Positions 1 to 10,958 of a stretch of DNA of 64,000 bases are shown here, one piece after another (position 1 is the stretch's first letter; each line of letters begins with the position of its first letter). The notes under the pieces were generated by a model, which worked only from the letters and a program-made list of their open reading frames with translations, was not told where the DNA came from and searched no databases. This DNA comes from Voacanga thouarsii (Eukaryota > Streptophyta > Magnoliopsida > Gentianales > Apocynaceae), in contig JANUWF010001184.1 of NCBI GenBank assembly GCA_026120185.1, positions 310,001 through 374,000 on the forward strand, written 5' to 3'. The position numbers and the translations under genes were made by a program.

Positions 1-1085
1 CAACTGTGTTCTGTTCTTGAGGCGGTGTTGTAATTTTTCTACGCGTTTTTGAAAACCTGAGGAGTTTTAGTATCTTCCAACTTCTACTCGGCCAAGAACT
101 TTGTACCTACGAGTTTAGGTATTTCTTAAGCTTATAAATAGATGAAAAACACAAGGGAAAAGTGGAGAATTCATTATTTATCATAGAAAATCACTCAATC
201 CAAGGAGGAATTCTTCAATTCAAGGAGGGTTGTACAAGAAGGTCTTCAAATGAATAAGAATGAGGCTTGTCTATGAGTGCTTTCTTTTACTTTCTTTTCT
301 TTTCTTGACAATAATGTTTTAATTATTTTATTGTAATTTGACATTAGTTTAGACATTCATGGTAGTTAGAGTTATTTGATCTTTTGATTAACTGATTGTT
401 ATTCTTGGTATTTAATTACTTGGGTTGATTGCGAGATTAATCGATTGTGCCGTAAACTTGCTTGAGAATATGGTTGATGGTTTAAATTAATTGATTTCAT
501 ATTTGTTGCCTTTTACCTTGCCTGAAAATGGGGTTAATTGCAAGAACAGAGTATTTAAAGGTTAATTGATGTCTGCCAGAATATGGATTCAATTGGTTAA
601 TTTCATGGGTTAAGTTTGCCTGAGAATGGGACTTAATCAAGGAATTGTGTTTAATGCATCTTTTGGGTAAGACTGGTTGAGACAGAGTATGTGATACTAA
701 GTCACCTAAAAGATAGGGATTCATGGATTGAGAAAGAAGTGTGTCTATTTTAATTCTTCATGATGCCAAGAGAATAATTAGTTATGATAGAGGTTGGGTA
801 CTTTAAGATCATGGTTGTCTAATCAATGGTTTGAATTACATAAATCTACATCCTTTACATGTATATATTTTTGTTTTTATTTTATTTTATTTTATTTTAG
901 TTTTATTTTATCGAGTTGGTTAAACAATGAAAGAAAGGTAATTAATGTCTACTTGTTCCTTGAGAATTAACACTCGTTTACACCCTATGCTCAGTTAATG
1001 ATGAGTACGCTTGTTCATATGTGTGATTTGGATTTAACGTTTTAATTTAAACTTGATTAGGAATGTGCTTAGTTTTTGTATGATT
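1..1085 (+). repeat. 3' part of an Athila/Tat-type LTR
   Basis: No gene is visible. A TATA-like box (133-140) is followed by a purine-rich leader and a GCTTGTCTATGAGT motif (265-278) that recurs in the LTR at 33501-35368 and, inverted, in the one at 37256-38669. Further on, a 'gttggttaaacaatg' stretch (around 915) resembles the U5 of the 33501 LTR. I read this as the R-U5 part of an Athila/Tat-type LTR whose U3 lies left of the window and whose 3' end is cut by the copia element that follows. No primer-binding site is visible, so the lineage is inferred only from shared motifs. Confidence 0.55.
133..140 (+). promoter_or_regulatory. TATA box of the Athila/Tat-type LTR
   Basis: TATAAATA lies about 125 bases upstream of the GCTTGTCTATGAGT motif. 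The same order (TATA, purine-rich leader, motif) is seen at 34282 and, on the minus strand, near 38230. Confidence 0.45.
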
Positions 1086-1142
1086 TTTATACCTAAGTCC
1101 GGATACATCAACTGCGTATGACATTACCCAATCATTAGCCAC

Positions 1143-1691
1143 GATGTTCGCGAATAAGAGCCGGCCGGAAGGCAGGAGACTCTTCGAACCATCATTAACA
1201 CTAAGATGGCTGAGAAAGCATCAGTCAGAAAGCATTTGCTCAAGATGATTGCTGCTTTCGAGGAGGCAAAAATCTTAGGGGCTGTCATATACCCCGAGAG
1301 CCAAGTGGACATAGTTTTCAAATCTCTACCAGGTTCATTCACTCATTTCAAGTTGAACTATAACATGAACAAGTTGAACATGGGTTTGACTGAGTTTATG
1401 AAAGAGCTCCAGATGGCGGAGAAGGTCGTGAAGCCACAGTCAAAGGCTATGATTACCAAGGCTTCATCTTCTAGAACTAGGCCCAAGCCTAGAAAGTTTA
1501 AGAAGAAGAAGGGGAACGCAGCGGACCAGCCCAAGACCCAGCCTAAAGACAAATCTAAAGGTAAGTGCTTCAAATGTGGACTGAAGGGACACTGGAAAAA
1601 GGAGTATCCATATTTTCAAGCTAAGAAAAACCCCATAAGTAATGTTCTCTATCTAGAGTTTATATCAATGGTTGGATCAACTTCCACTTGA
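1143..1691 (+). pseudogene. gag: Ty1/copia gag (nucleocapsid part), broken
   Basis: Gag packages the element RNA into virus-like particles. The longest open piece runs from 1206 (161 codons), but gag-like residues continue upstream in the same frame to about 1158, where a stop is met, and a frameshift seems to separate them from the piece starting near 1143. The N-terminal half has the helical copia-gag character. A Lys/Arg-rich stretch (residues 90-119) precedes a CCHC zinc knuckle: Cys121, Cys124 and His129 are present, but residue 134 is Tyr where the fourth ligand Cys belongs. The frame ends at a TGA (1689-1691) just before the protease, and the protease continues in the same frame. Confidence 0.85.
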
Positions 1692-2110
1692 ATTGTTGAT
1701 TCAGGAGCCACTAATCATATTTGTAACTCCTTGTAGGGGTTTAGAAAGATTTGAAGAATCCAAAAGGACGAACATGGACTACGTGTGGAAAATGGATCTC
1801 AAGTTTGGGCCCTTGCAATGGGAGAGCTGGATCTTATTTTTTATTATAATAGAATAGTGATTTTGAAAGATATTTTAACTATACCTAGATTTAGACAAAA
1901 TTTGATTTCAGTTGCAAAACTAATAAATTAAGGATATTCTGTATCTTTCCATTATGGTATTTCTATCAGTAGAGATGGAGAAATTCTATGTACTGGGCAT
2001 ATGTATGAAAATTTATTTTTCTTAAACCCTATTAACAATCAATTAAATAACACTCAATCTGAACCTTTCACAAGGAAGAGAAATACCAATGTCAATGACT
2101 TTTTTCTTTA
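1692..2110 (+). pseudogene. Ty1/copia aspartic protease region, broken
   Basis: Immediately after the gag stop, in the same frame, lies the retropepsin active-site motif Asp-Ser-Gly-Ala (1698-1709), followed by the copia-type Thr-Asn-His. A second in-frame stop (TAG, 1734-1736) falls where a Gln codon could have mutated. The rest is too broken to follow in one frame. Copia protease cuts the Gag-Pol polyprotein. The active-site Asp is intact but the domain cannot be made whole because of the stops. Confidence 0.8.
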
Positions 2111-2748
2111 GCATCTAAGGTTGGGTCATATCAACACAACTAGGATTCAGAGGTTGATCCATGATTGGCCCTTGGGCTCATTGAGATTGGAAAATTGGCC
2201 TCAAGTATAAGTCCTGCCTAATGGGAAAGATGACCAAGAGGTCATTTGCCCCTAAGGCGGATAGAACCAATAAGGTATTAAGTCTTGTTTACACTGATAT
2301 GTTTGGTCCTTTGTCTACATCAGCTAGAAGAGGTTTTAAGTACTTCATCACTTTCACGGATGATTGTACAAGGTTTGGTTACATTTACCTGATAAGACGT
2401 AAGTCTGACTCTTTTGACAAGTTCAAAGAGTTTAAGGCTGAAGTGGAGCATCAGACAGGTAAATTGGTCAAGATATTACGATCAAATCGTAGTGGAGAGT
2501 ACCTCTTTTGTGAATTCAAGGACTACATGGTATATCATGAGATATTATCCCAGCTCTCTGTGCCGGGGATGCCCCAGCAGAATGGAGTAGCTGAGAAAAG
2601 GAACAGAACATTGATGGAAATGGTCCGAAGCATGATGTCTTATGCTACTCTTCCGGTGACTTTTTGGGGATATGCCCTGGAAACAGCGGCATATATTCTG
2701 AACTTAGTACCTTCCAAGTCAGTATCTAGGACTCCTTATGAGATATGA
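2111..2748 (+). pseudogene. Ty1/copia integrase, catalytically broken
   Basis: Integrase inserts the cDNA into host DNA using an Asp-Asp-Glu triad. A GAG-pre-integrase zinc region lies at about 2105-2220: the His-Leu-Arg-Leu-Gly-His part is recognisable after an in-frame TAG, and one of the two Cys ligands reads Tyr. The open stretch 2221-2748 (175 codons) has the first Asp (residue 26, in YTDMFGP) and the Glu (residue 125, in NGVAEKRNRT). The second catalytic Asp position is Asn (residue 89, codon AAT at 2485-2487), which alone should abolish activity. The frame ends at TGA (2746-2748), at a usual Trp position. Confidence 0.88.
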
Positions 2749-3342
2749 ACTAGGCGTAAGCCAAGTCTGAATCATCTCAGGATATAGGGTTGTCCAGCTT
2801 ATGTACTAGTTAAGGGAGACAAGTTGGAACCAATGCCAGAATTATGCTATTTTGTTGGGTATCCAAAAGGGACAAAGGGTGGTTACTTTTATCATCCTAA
2901 GGAGCAGAAAGTACTAGTTAGTACCAATACTAGATACTTGGAGGATGATTAAAGGACATTCACAAAAGGTTCAACAAGGTTGGAGCTGGAGGAGAAGTTA
3001 TCTTTGGAAGTAACTTCTTCTGACCCGATTGCGGAACAAGAAGAGGTACAGTCTTAAGAGCCTGTATATATGGAGCCTCATCGTAGTGGGAGAGTGTCTA
3101 GGGTTTAAGAAAGGTGGACTGGAGAAGCTTTCGAACTAGTCTCCAACCATCAGGAATAAGACCCTACTAGATACGAGGAAGCTATTGCTGATGCCGATGC
3201 AAATATGTGGCATGAAGCAATGAAAGCCGAGATTGAGTCTATGTATCTCAATCAGGTTTGGGATCTTATAGCTTCACCTAAAGGGATAAAACCCATAGGG
3301 TGTAAGTAGGTATACAAGAGAAAGAGGGGAATAGATGGGAAG
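2749..3342 (+). pseudogene. Copia pol: integrase C-terminus and linker to RT, broken
   Basis: The translation continues the copia polyprotein but is cut by many stops: near 2785 (before GCPAY), 2950, 3056, 3107, 3158 and 3307. Several fit Trp TGG to TAG or Gln CAA to TAA. Pieces recognisable as copia include the GCPAYVL-like segment and the start of the RT domain (the KRKRG stretch at 3310-3330). There is no open frame of useful length. Confidence 0.75.
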
Positions 3343-4173
3343 GTGGAAACCTTCAAAGCTTGGCTTATGGCAAAAGAGTATACTCAGAAAGAGGTAATCG
3401 ATTATGAGGAAACCTATTCCCCGGTAGCCATGCTTAAATCCATCTGTATCCTTCTTGCCATCGCATGTCATTATGACTACGAGATATGGCAAATGGATGT
3501 CAAGACGGCATTTTTAAATGGCCATCTTAATGAAGACATTTATATGTCTCAACAGGAAGGCTTTATTGCTGAGGACCAAGAACATATGGTTTACAAGCTT
3601 AAGAAGTCTATTTATGGACTTAAGCAGGCATCAAGGGCATGGAACATTTATTTTGATGAGACTGTAAAGTCTTATGGTTTTGTTCAAAACGAGGATAAAC
3701 CATGCGTGTACAAGAAACTTGAAGGCATTATTGTGATTTTTCTTGTCTTGTATGTGGATGATATTCTACTCATTGGAAATGATATAAGGTCATTACCATC
3801 TACAAAGGTTTGGCTGTCTAGTCAATTCAGTATGAAAGACTTAGGAGTAGCGAGCCACATTCTCGGGATTAGACTTATTAGAAATAAGAAGCAAAGAATA
3901 TTAGGATTATCCCAAGTTGCATACATTGATAAGATGCTGGCCAGGTATAGCCTGGACTCATGCAAGGGAGCTCTAATTCCTTGCAGACATGAGTTATCAT
4001 TTTCTTCAAGGGACTATCCTAAGTCTCAGGAAGAAAAGGACAAAATGAGTAGGATTCACTATACTTCGACTATGGGAAGTCTCTTGTACACCATGCTGTG
4101 TACTAGGCTAGATATCTGCTTTGTCGTAGGCTTGGTTAGCAGATATCAATCAAACCCTGGGGAGGTTCATTAG
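3343..4173 (+). pseudogene. Ty1/copia reverse transcriptase (RVT_2), long open stretch
   Basis: This is the best-preserved gene piece in the window (276 codons). It shows the RVT_2 order: EETYSPVA (residues 22-29), QMDVKTAFLNG with the first catalytic Asp at 52, YGLKQASRAW (91-100), and YVDD (137-140) with both active-site Asp residues. Reverse transcriptase copies the element RNA into cDNA in particles. No real start exists; the frame is bounded upstream by stops (TAG at 3307-3309, Trp position) and ends at TAG (4171-4173), again at a Trp position. It is a fragment of a polyprotein and is not independently expressed. Confidence 0.92.
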
Positions 4174-4690
4174 CAAGTTGTAAAGCATATACTCAAGTAC
4201 CTCAAGGGAACGAGAGATTATATACTGGTTTATAGGGCTGATGACTTGGTTCCTATAGGATACACAGACTCAAACTTCCAGGCAGATAAGGATGAGAGAA
4301 AATCCACTAGTGGATATGTTTTCACCTTATTTGGAGGAGCCATTTCATGGAGGAGTATCAAGCAATCTTGCATTGCTGACTCAATCATAGAAGCTGAGTA
4401 TGTGGCAGCTTCGGAGGCATCCAATGAAACAGTCTAGTGCCGGAAGTTCCTTTCAGAACTTGGAGTCATGCCACACATGGACAGGCTGATTGTGATGTAT
4501 TGCGACAACATTGGAGCAGTATCACAATCAAAAGAATCCAGAAACCACAAAAGGGGGAAGTCGTGGTGGAATAGATTGCCTCTGAGAATAATCTAGCAGA
4601 TCCATTCACCAAGCCTTTGGCTGAGAGAGTCTTCAAGAGACACTTAGACGCCATGGGGTGGGCACCTACGGACTTACTTAGTCTTGAGTG
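4174..4690 (+). pseudogene. Ty1/copia RNase H, internally deleted
   Basis: RNase H removes the RNA strand during cDNA synthesis. The open piece 4246-4437 carries the copia block GYTDSNFQADKDERKSTSGY with Asp8 and EAEY with Glu49. After an in-frame TAG (4435-4437, Trp position) the domain continues with the next acidic site CDN (Asp codon 4504-4506). Between about 4555 and 4585 a segment is missing and the frame shifts. The typical copia C-terminus (NLADPFTKPL, about 4587-4620) follows in another frame and runs to the polypurine tract. Confidence 0.88.
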
Positions 4691-4701
4691 CAAGTGGGAG
4701 A
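4691..4701 (+). other. Polypurine tract of the copia element
   Basis: The purine-rich 'aagtgggaga' sits directly before the LTR start TGTTGGG at 4703. This is the usual copia position for plus-strand priming. Confidence 0.75.
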
Positions 4702-4702
4702 T

Positions 4703-6500
4703 TGTTGGGATATATGCCCTCTTAGACTAGGTTTCTGATGTAAAAATCGAATATTTTAATAAAAGAATTTATTCTCAAAAATTGTTTGTGAATTTACAAT
4801 TTTATGTATACACAATTACATTTGGAAAAGACCAATTGTGTTTAAGTAAGTGGTCCATGTGAATGGAGGTCTTTCACATAGGTATGGATCACGGGTTACT
4901 TAGCATATAAACTTTTGTTCTTAACCGATTGATGAAAATGGGAATCTCATCATGTCTAGGTTATTATGTTATGAATTCTAAATAGAGAATGGCTTACCTT
5001 TAGCCAGTGAGTAGTCCACTCGCTTCATGACATAAGCGTATTTCGAATACGTAGAACAGGACCTGTAGTAGTGGTTTCTTAAAAGTACTACATGGTAGAA
5101 ACCTAAACTACTACCGCTACAGCATGGATTAGTACTCTACGACTTGATTATGAGTTGGTGGTCTAACGAAGCTGGAAGCATATACTTTGATATGCTATAG
5201 TTGAGGTTCTATCGTAGCGCCAATAAACTTGTATGTTAGGTATGTGTGACTAGTTAGTTAACACAGACTTGTACAAGATAGTTTTTATACTATATCGCCC
5301 CTTGTGGTTATTTGAATGATCTAATATCTAGAGCCCTGGGAAAATAACTTGGATGTTTGCTTTAGGGTAGCTCACTTGGAAAGCAGAAACAATCCAGGAA
5401 GTCGTGGATCATTGGACTAGAAGCCTAAGGGTGGTAGATGTCATTTAGAGAGGTGTTAGTATACTTCTTTCTCTCTAAATGTACGACGATGTATAGAGGG
5501 GTATTTTAGTCATTACACTTGTAGGTCGGAGACTTTGCTAACACAACATTGTCCTTAGGGTCAATATTTCCTTATGGTGATATTAGGAAATATTTAAAAT
5601 GGAAAATATAGCAATTTATATGGCAAGGGTATTTTGGTCATTTTAGTAGCCAAGGCGGTGTGTCTTTTGGTCCCCAGTATAGATCATGAGTCCTAATTAA
5701 ATACGAGCTAAGGAATTGATCTTAAATTAAATGGAATTATTTTATTTAAGTAGCCTGATCTAATTATTGGGCTAGAATAAAATAAAGGTCCATGGAGAGA
5801 GAATTAATTAAATTAATTTAGTGGGCTAATTAATTATTTAGGGCTTTGACCCAATTTGAATAATTAGGGATTAACCTGGGACTAAACGGATTTAGGTTCA
5901 TTTAATTGGATTGGTTTATTTGGGCTGGAAAATTAATTATTTGTTGGGCCATTAAGTTGGTTCTAACTAGAATAATTAATTAAGTCCAATAGGCTAAACT
6001 AAGAGTCCAATGGCCCAGTCCAATTTAACCAAGGGTTTTTATTTAGGTTAAACAAGAGGATTGAGAAGAAGAACAATAATCGTTGTTTTTGACACATAAG
6101 AGTGACGGCTTCTTCTTTGTGGAAGCCAGACGTCTCTCTCTCTCTCCAGAAAATTTCCTAGCTCATTAGTTGTTTACTAAACGGTAGTTAGGCAGGCCAT
6201 ATACAAGAAGACCGAGAGTTTAGTGTTCACATACATGCAAAGGCGGAGTAGGAGGCTTGCAGGAATCGCACTAGAGGCTTCTACCAACGCACCTACACTG
6301 GTTGCACACATTCCGGTACAGCCAACACTTAGAACGAGAAAAAGAGGTAAAATTTTTAAAACATCGGGATTGGGACAGGGCGTAACCGGCACCGGCTAGG
6401 GCTACCGGAGTTGGCGCCGGCCCTGCCCTGGACTTCCTGTTCTTGTTTTTCCAGTTTTTTTATGTTCACTTTCACTGCATGCCCCTTGTTTTCCTGCTTT
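4703..6500 (+). repeat. 3' LTR of the copia element
   Basis: Starts TGTTGGGATATATGCC directly after the polypurine tract. It shares many blocks with the LTR at 6616-8338 (for example 'cataagcgtatt...aatacgtagaa', 'tttagtcattaca', 'tcttttggtcccc'), so the two elements are related. Near 6390-6425 it has a CpG-rich block with CCGGCACCGG and GGCGCCGG. The right edge is approximate because the partner LTR is absent; the next sequence is the pol tail of another copia element. Confidence 0.75.
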
Positions 6501-6615
6501 CCACGCCTTCAATCTTTACCAACCCTTTGTCAAAGAAGGTGTTTTCGAGACGCTTGGATGTTATAGGGGCAGGCACATATAGATTTTCATAGTCTTTCTA
6601 GTGCAAGTACGAGAT
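6501..6615 (+). pseudogene. C-terminal pol remnant of a second copia element
   Basis: About 100 bases translate to the end of a copia polyprotein: an Asn-Pro-Leu block, then residues matching the same place in the first element (4600-4690). A short tract 'caagtacgagat' precedes the LTR start at 6616. Everything upstream of this copy is missing here, so the first copia element may have inserted into or replaced it. Confidence 0.65.
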
Positions 6616-8338
6616 TGTTAGAATGTATGCCTAAAATAAATTGCGTACTTTTGTATTATAAATTGTAATCAAATATTTCTTTCATTAATGATTGTTTATT
6701 TACATGTATTTACACGTTAAGGTCCAAGTATAACAAATTAATAACCTATGCGTTAGGTTGTTCTTCACTATAAGGTATAGGTCATAGATATTTGACATAT
6801 AAGAAGAATATTATTCTTGGTCTTTTGATAAAAGTGGGTCTTTCATCAAAGTAAAATTATTAGGCTTTAATTTCTGAATTAGGAATGGTTTACCTTTAAC
6901 TAGAGAGTAGTTTTCTTATACTCATAAGCGTATTTAGAATACGTAAAATAGGACCACCATAGTAGTGGTTTCTTATAAAGTACCATATTTAAAGAAAATT
7001 AACTACTGTTGCTATAGTATGGAAGATACCTTAAGACTTCAGTATAAGTTAGTAATCTGGTGAAGTTAGACTTATATACTTTCATGTATGATGGGTGAGG
7101 TCCCAATGTGAGATCAATAACTCCATACATTGGGCTTATAACTAAGACAAACTTATATAATTGAGTTTCCATACTTCACTTAGCGGAAATAAATTACCTC
7201 TTTGTGATTGTCTAGGATATTCTAAATAATTTAGGGCTCTGAGAATGGGACTTAGCATTATATGCTTTTGGATAGCTCCCAGAGTTAAGCAGGTACATAT
7301 TGGAAGTCATAGATTCTAGGACTGGATATCTAAAGATGGTAGAGATTATTGAGAAATGTGATAGTACAAATTTTTTTATCTCAATGATGGATATTATATA
7401 GGGTGGTATTTTCATCATTACACCTATAGGTTAATGACATTAGATTTGCATTATTTTTCTTGAGGTCAATATTCTCATTTAGTGATAAATGGAATATTTA
7501 AAATAATAAAATGCAGCTATATGTTAGCAGGTTATTTTAGTCATTTTAGTACTTAAGAATAATATGTCTTTTGGTCCCTATAGTAGCTCAAGTAACCTTA
7601 GTAATTTATTTACTATATGGACTTACTAGATAAAATAATTTATGGAAGAATTATTCTAAAGAGTCCAATAATTATTTATTTAGGTCAGAATAATATATTG
7701 GGCCTATTTAATTTAGATTGAATTATTAATTAATGGCCTTACATAATTTTATATTGGGCCCAAGAGAATCAATTTATTACTAAAAGAGTTATATATGTAA
7801 GTCTTTGACTTATTAAAAGCTGGACCAAATCCTTGGCCTACTAGGATAAAGATTACATGGCAATCTAGGTTAGGAAACCCTGAGGGAGCCGCGTAATAAA
7901 AGGAAAAAGAGAAGAAATGTGGTAACTGTTGTTATGTGGGATTAGGAAAGATATTATTTTATGTGTGTGTGCAATTTTCTATTCCGAAAGAAATATATAG
8001 AAAACAAATTGTTCTCCTAGTTTCTTCCTGTTTTCATCCTTTGGTTGTATTCTCACTAATAGCTTGGCCTATAGAAAGTTTTTGAAAATACTTTAGAAGA
8101 TCAAGAACTAACAAATTTAGTTTGTGCTTAATGCAAAGGAGCATACGCTTGGCTGGTATTCCTATGGAACATGTTTCTGTGATGAATCATGACGCAACAA
8201 GTTCGAGTGTTCCTCCATCTAACTCAATCCTAGTTCTGGTAGTCCACTCTACGCATTGCAAAAATAAGTTTTCTTCTAGATTATGTACAAGAACAATCTT
8301 GAAAACTTAGTTTTTGCTATGTTTATTTGTTTCCCACA
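6616..8338 (+). repeat. LTR of the second copia element (family C2)
   Basis: Starts TGTTAGAATGTATGCC and appears to end at TTTCCCACA (8338), giving TG...CA over 1723 bases. The same family is found at 26269-26690 plus 33113-33500, where it is interrupted. No primer-binding site follows at 8339, so this is a 3' or solo LTR. Short frames inside are chance. Confidence 0.7.
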
Positions 8339-9199
8339 ATCCAACTACTCTTAAGGAGTTTTTCTTTCCAAAATCACACACAAGAGACCTATTTCCCGTG
8401 GAATTCTTGTAATTAACCGGCCCTGGCTACTAGCACCCAACTAACCCTATTTAATGGCATTTTCCCACCCTGTGAATAGCACCAGTTAGCCTTGGTTTGT
8501 CCCAAGCAACTAGCACTGCTTGCTTGCTATCTGGACTATGAAAATCCTCTATTTTGGCTCTGTTTTTGTTGCAAATAGCTAACACTGGTTCCTTTGCACC
8601 ATGGGGCATTGGTTGCTCTCTATCTCAATCATTTTTCACCACTTTTGACAATTTTTAACCATATACTCCTCTACCTTTTCATTCCACATATCTTGCATAA
8701 AAATAGTAAAATGGTGGGAATCAATAGTCATCTAAACATGAAATTGTAACAAATATAGTACAAATAACTTAGAAAAATATAGACCAAATTAGCCCCTATG
8801 AGGTCTTCAAAGCTCTACAATGTTTTTTTTTTTGTGTCCTATACGAAATCAAGATTTTAAATAGTAGTTGGTCTTAAATGGAGTACATGTGTGCTAATTT
8901 TGCTGCTATGGATTGGAAAGGCACACGAAATGATACCTTTGTCCTTCATAACAAACATATATGGTCAGTACATGTTCAATTTCATCGGATTCTATTATGT
9001 ATGCAGTGATTGAGGCCAAAAGTTAATAGGAAAAATAGTTAATAGATGCAAAAGGAAGAAATAAATAGGCAAAATGTTCTCAAGATGCTTAAATTTTAGA
9101 TAGGCAAAATGTTCCTAGCATTAGGACTTGTACATCTTGACTAGAAGTTAGGTTTAATGTCTCACTTCATGTACTTTATTTCTACATATTAATAAATAG
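8339..9199. other. Unassigned, no gene seen
   Basis: A+T-rich sequence with no convincing frame. A loosely repeated 'ctagcac/gcaccagttag/aactagcactg' pattern occurs around 8430-8600. I recognise no element. Confidence 0.4.
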
Positions 9200-10105
9200 G
9201 TAAAGGTCCTACCAACCTCCCCACCAGCATTAGCTAGTGGGTCTCGGCCCCGCAGCAGACCTGGCCCTATTATGGTAGGCTAACTTGCGGTTTGGTCCTA
9301 CAAGCCGGTCCGTGCCAAGCTTGAAAAAAAATTTCCTGGCCAGGCACTGGCCGACCCAGCTAAGCCTAGGGACTGCCAATGGACCGGTGGGCCAACCCGC
9401 CATAATTTAATTCTTTATTTTTTTTTTTACATTCCCCCAATAGGCTATATTCATTTTTCTACCCCATAACATTTATGAATACCCTAAGTTCACCTCAAAA
9501 CTTTCCAAATACTCTCCTCAAACATCGATTCTATCTATTTCTTCTATAAAAAAAATGTTAAAATAAAAATTGATTGGAATATATTTTTAGAATTCTTCAA
9601 GTATTGTCTTCAAAATTTAAAAGTTTATTATGTAATGCTTAAGCCTTAATATCTTAGGATATTTTTTTATTTAAATTTTAAACAATATAGCATTTTTTAG
9701 GAGGTTTAGGTATCAAATTCCTTTCTTATATAATTTTTATTTTATTAACTAATATAATTGGTAGGAGTCTAAGCTACATCTCTCACCACTTCAAGGTACC
9801 TTTTCTTATAAATACAAACAATCATATTATTTGAATTATAAAAATTAAAAATTAAGATTTTTTTTTAAAAAAGAAAAAGCCCACCTGACCTATGGGCCTC
9901 ATGGTCTTAGCGGCCGGTCCAAGCCAGTCCCAATGCTATTGCCCTAGGGCCCGGCCCGGATTGGTGCGGTTTTAGCGGGGAACAACTTGTAAGGACTAAG
10001 AGCCAGTCCTCGAGACTGGACCGACCCACAAGGCCTACAAGCTAATCCCTGAGACTGGCTTGGCACGGCCTTAACCTGTGCAGGCTGGCCCACTTGCCAT
10101 TGCTG
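9200..10105. repeat. GC-rich-ended repeat, possibly a hAT-type non-autonomous element
   Basis: Two CpG-rich blocks (about 9225-9405 and 9880-10095) with many GGCC, CCGG and GGCCCGGCCC motifs flank an A+T-rich core. Part of the blocks is inverted: 'ccgtgccaagc' in the left block and 'gcttggcacgg' in the right. GC-rich subterminal repeats around an AT-rich middle fit hAT-type MITEs. I could not define clean terminal inverted repeats or an 8-bp target duplication, so the class is tentative. Confidence 0.35.
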
Positions 10106-10109
10106 CTCC

Positions 10110-10958
10110 TGTAACACCCCTACTAGAGGTAACAACGAAAGTATATCAATACTAGGTGTCGCCCCATCCAGTTACCCAGAGAAGAGGTCTTTATAACAAA
10201 AAACCAATAGAGTATGTAAGGTCCAAATCCATACAACAACCAACCTATACTTATGGTCATGTGCACATATATAGCAAAGAATCTCTTACATAAAAATTCC
10301 AATTCAATATCAGTAATAAGGTACGTTATCCAAAAAGGAAACGTCTAGACCTATTCTGCTATCACTGTGGTATTGTCCTCAATCCGTAGGTCCGCTCGAC
10401 TCTAGATCCTACAAAAAGGTAAGATAAAAGACACGTGTGCGTGAAAAATCACCCAGTGAGTCCCGTATGTGCTAGTGCTTTATCAAAGAGATAGAGTACA
10501 CAAAACTTTTTGTGGAAAACATATCATTTGTTCATTAGAAATGAATCCAAAACTCTTTAACAAAGAGTTTATTCAGAACTCAATCCTTTTCGGGAAACTA
10601 TATTTCAATTTCAAATCATTGCCCCAATTTTCAAATTACAAGCGTTTCTCTAATAGAAGGTCGGCCTGTATCCACATGCAAGTCCCGCAGTCCTTGCCTT
10701 CAGCACCACGTATCAATGTAATGGGACCGCAACCTCCAGGACTCCACCGTGCGTCGCCGGAATAAGTACACCACAGCGTACTTCTCCTCAGGTATACTGC
10801 AGCATACCTAGTGTACCGCAACACACACTTGCCACCATAAGCCAGGGGTCCCAATCCTGACGTTAATCACCATCCAGGCGGCAAGAAGTCAAACGTGCTG
10901 AGTGTCCCTGCCCGGCATCCAGCGAATGACTCAAAATAAAAAGCATCCGCAGACGCGG
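10110..10958 (-). repeat. LTR family Y fragment (3' end of LTR, minus orientation)
   Basis: Starts TGTAACACCCCTACTAGAGG and matches the first 850 bases of the LTRs at 49611 and 63062 block by block, including 'gtgtcgcccc', 'ggtctttataa' and the region near 'ccgcagacgcgg'. It stops at 10958, where an X-family LTR begins. The remainder of this copy is not found downstream in the window. Confidence 0.7.

Larger units (their letters stand above)
1090..6500 (+). mobile_element. Decayed Ty1/copia retrotransposon, 5'-truncated
   Basis: The gene order gag, protease, integrase, reverse transcriptase, RNase H, polypurine tract and 3' LTR is the Ty1/copia order. The 5' LTR, primer-binding site and gag N-terminus are missing; the left edge abuts an unrelated LTR near 1090. 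The polyprotein frame is broken by many in-frame stops and a deletion in RNase H. Most stops sit where the family has Trp, and TGG reads TGA or TAG. The 3' LTR starts at 4703; its end near 6500 is approximate. The element is dead. Confidence 0.9.
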
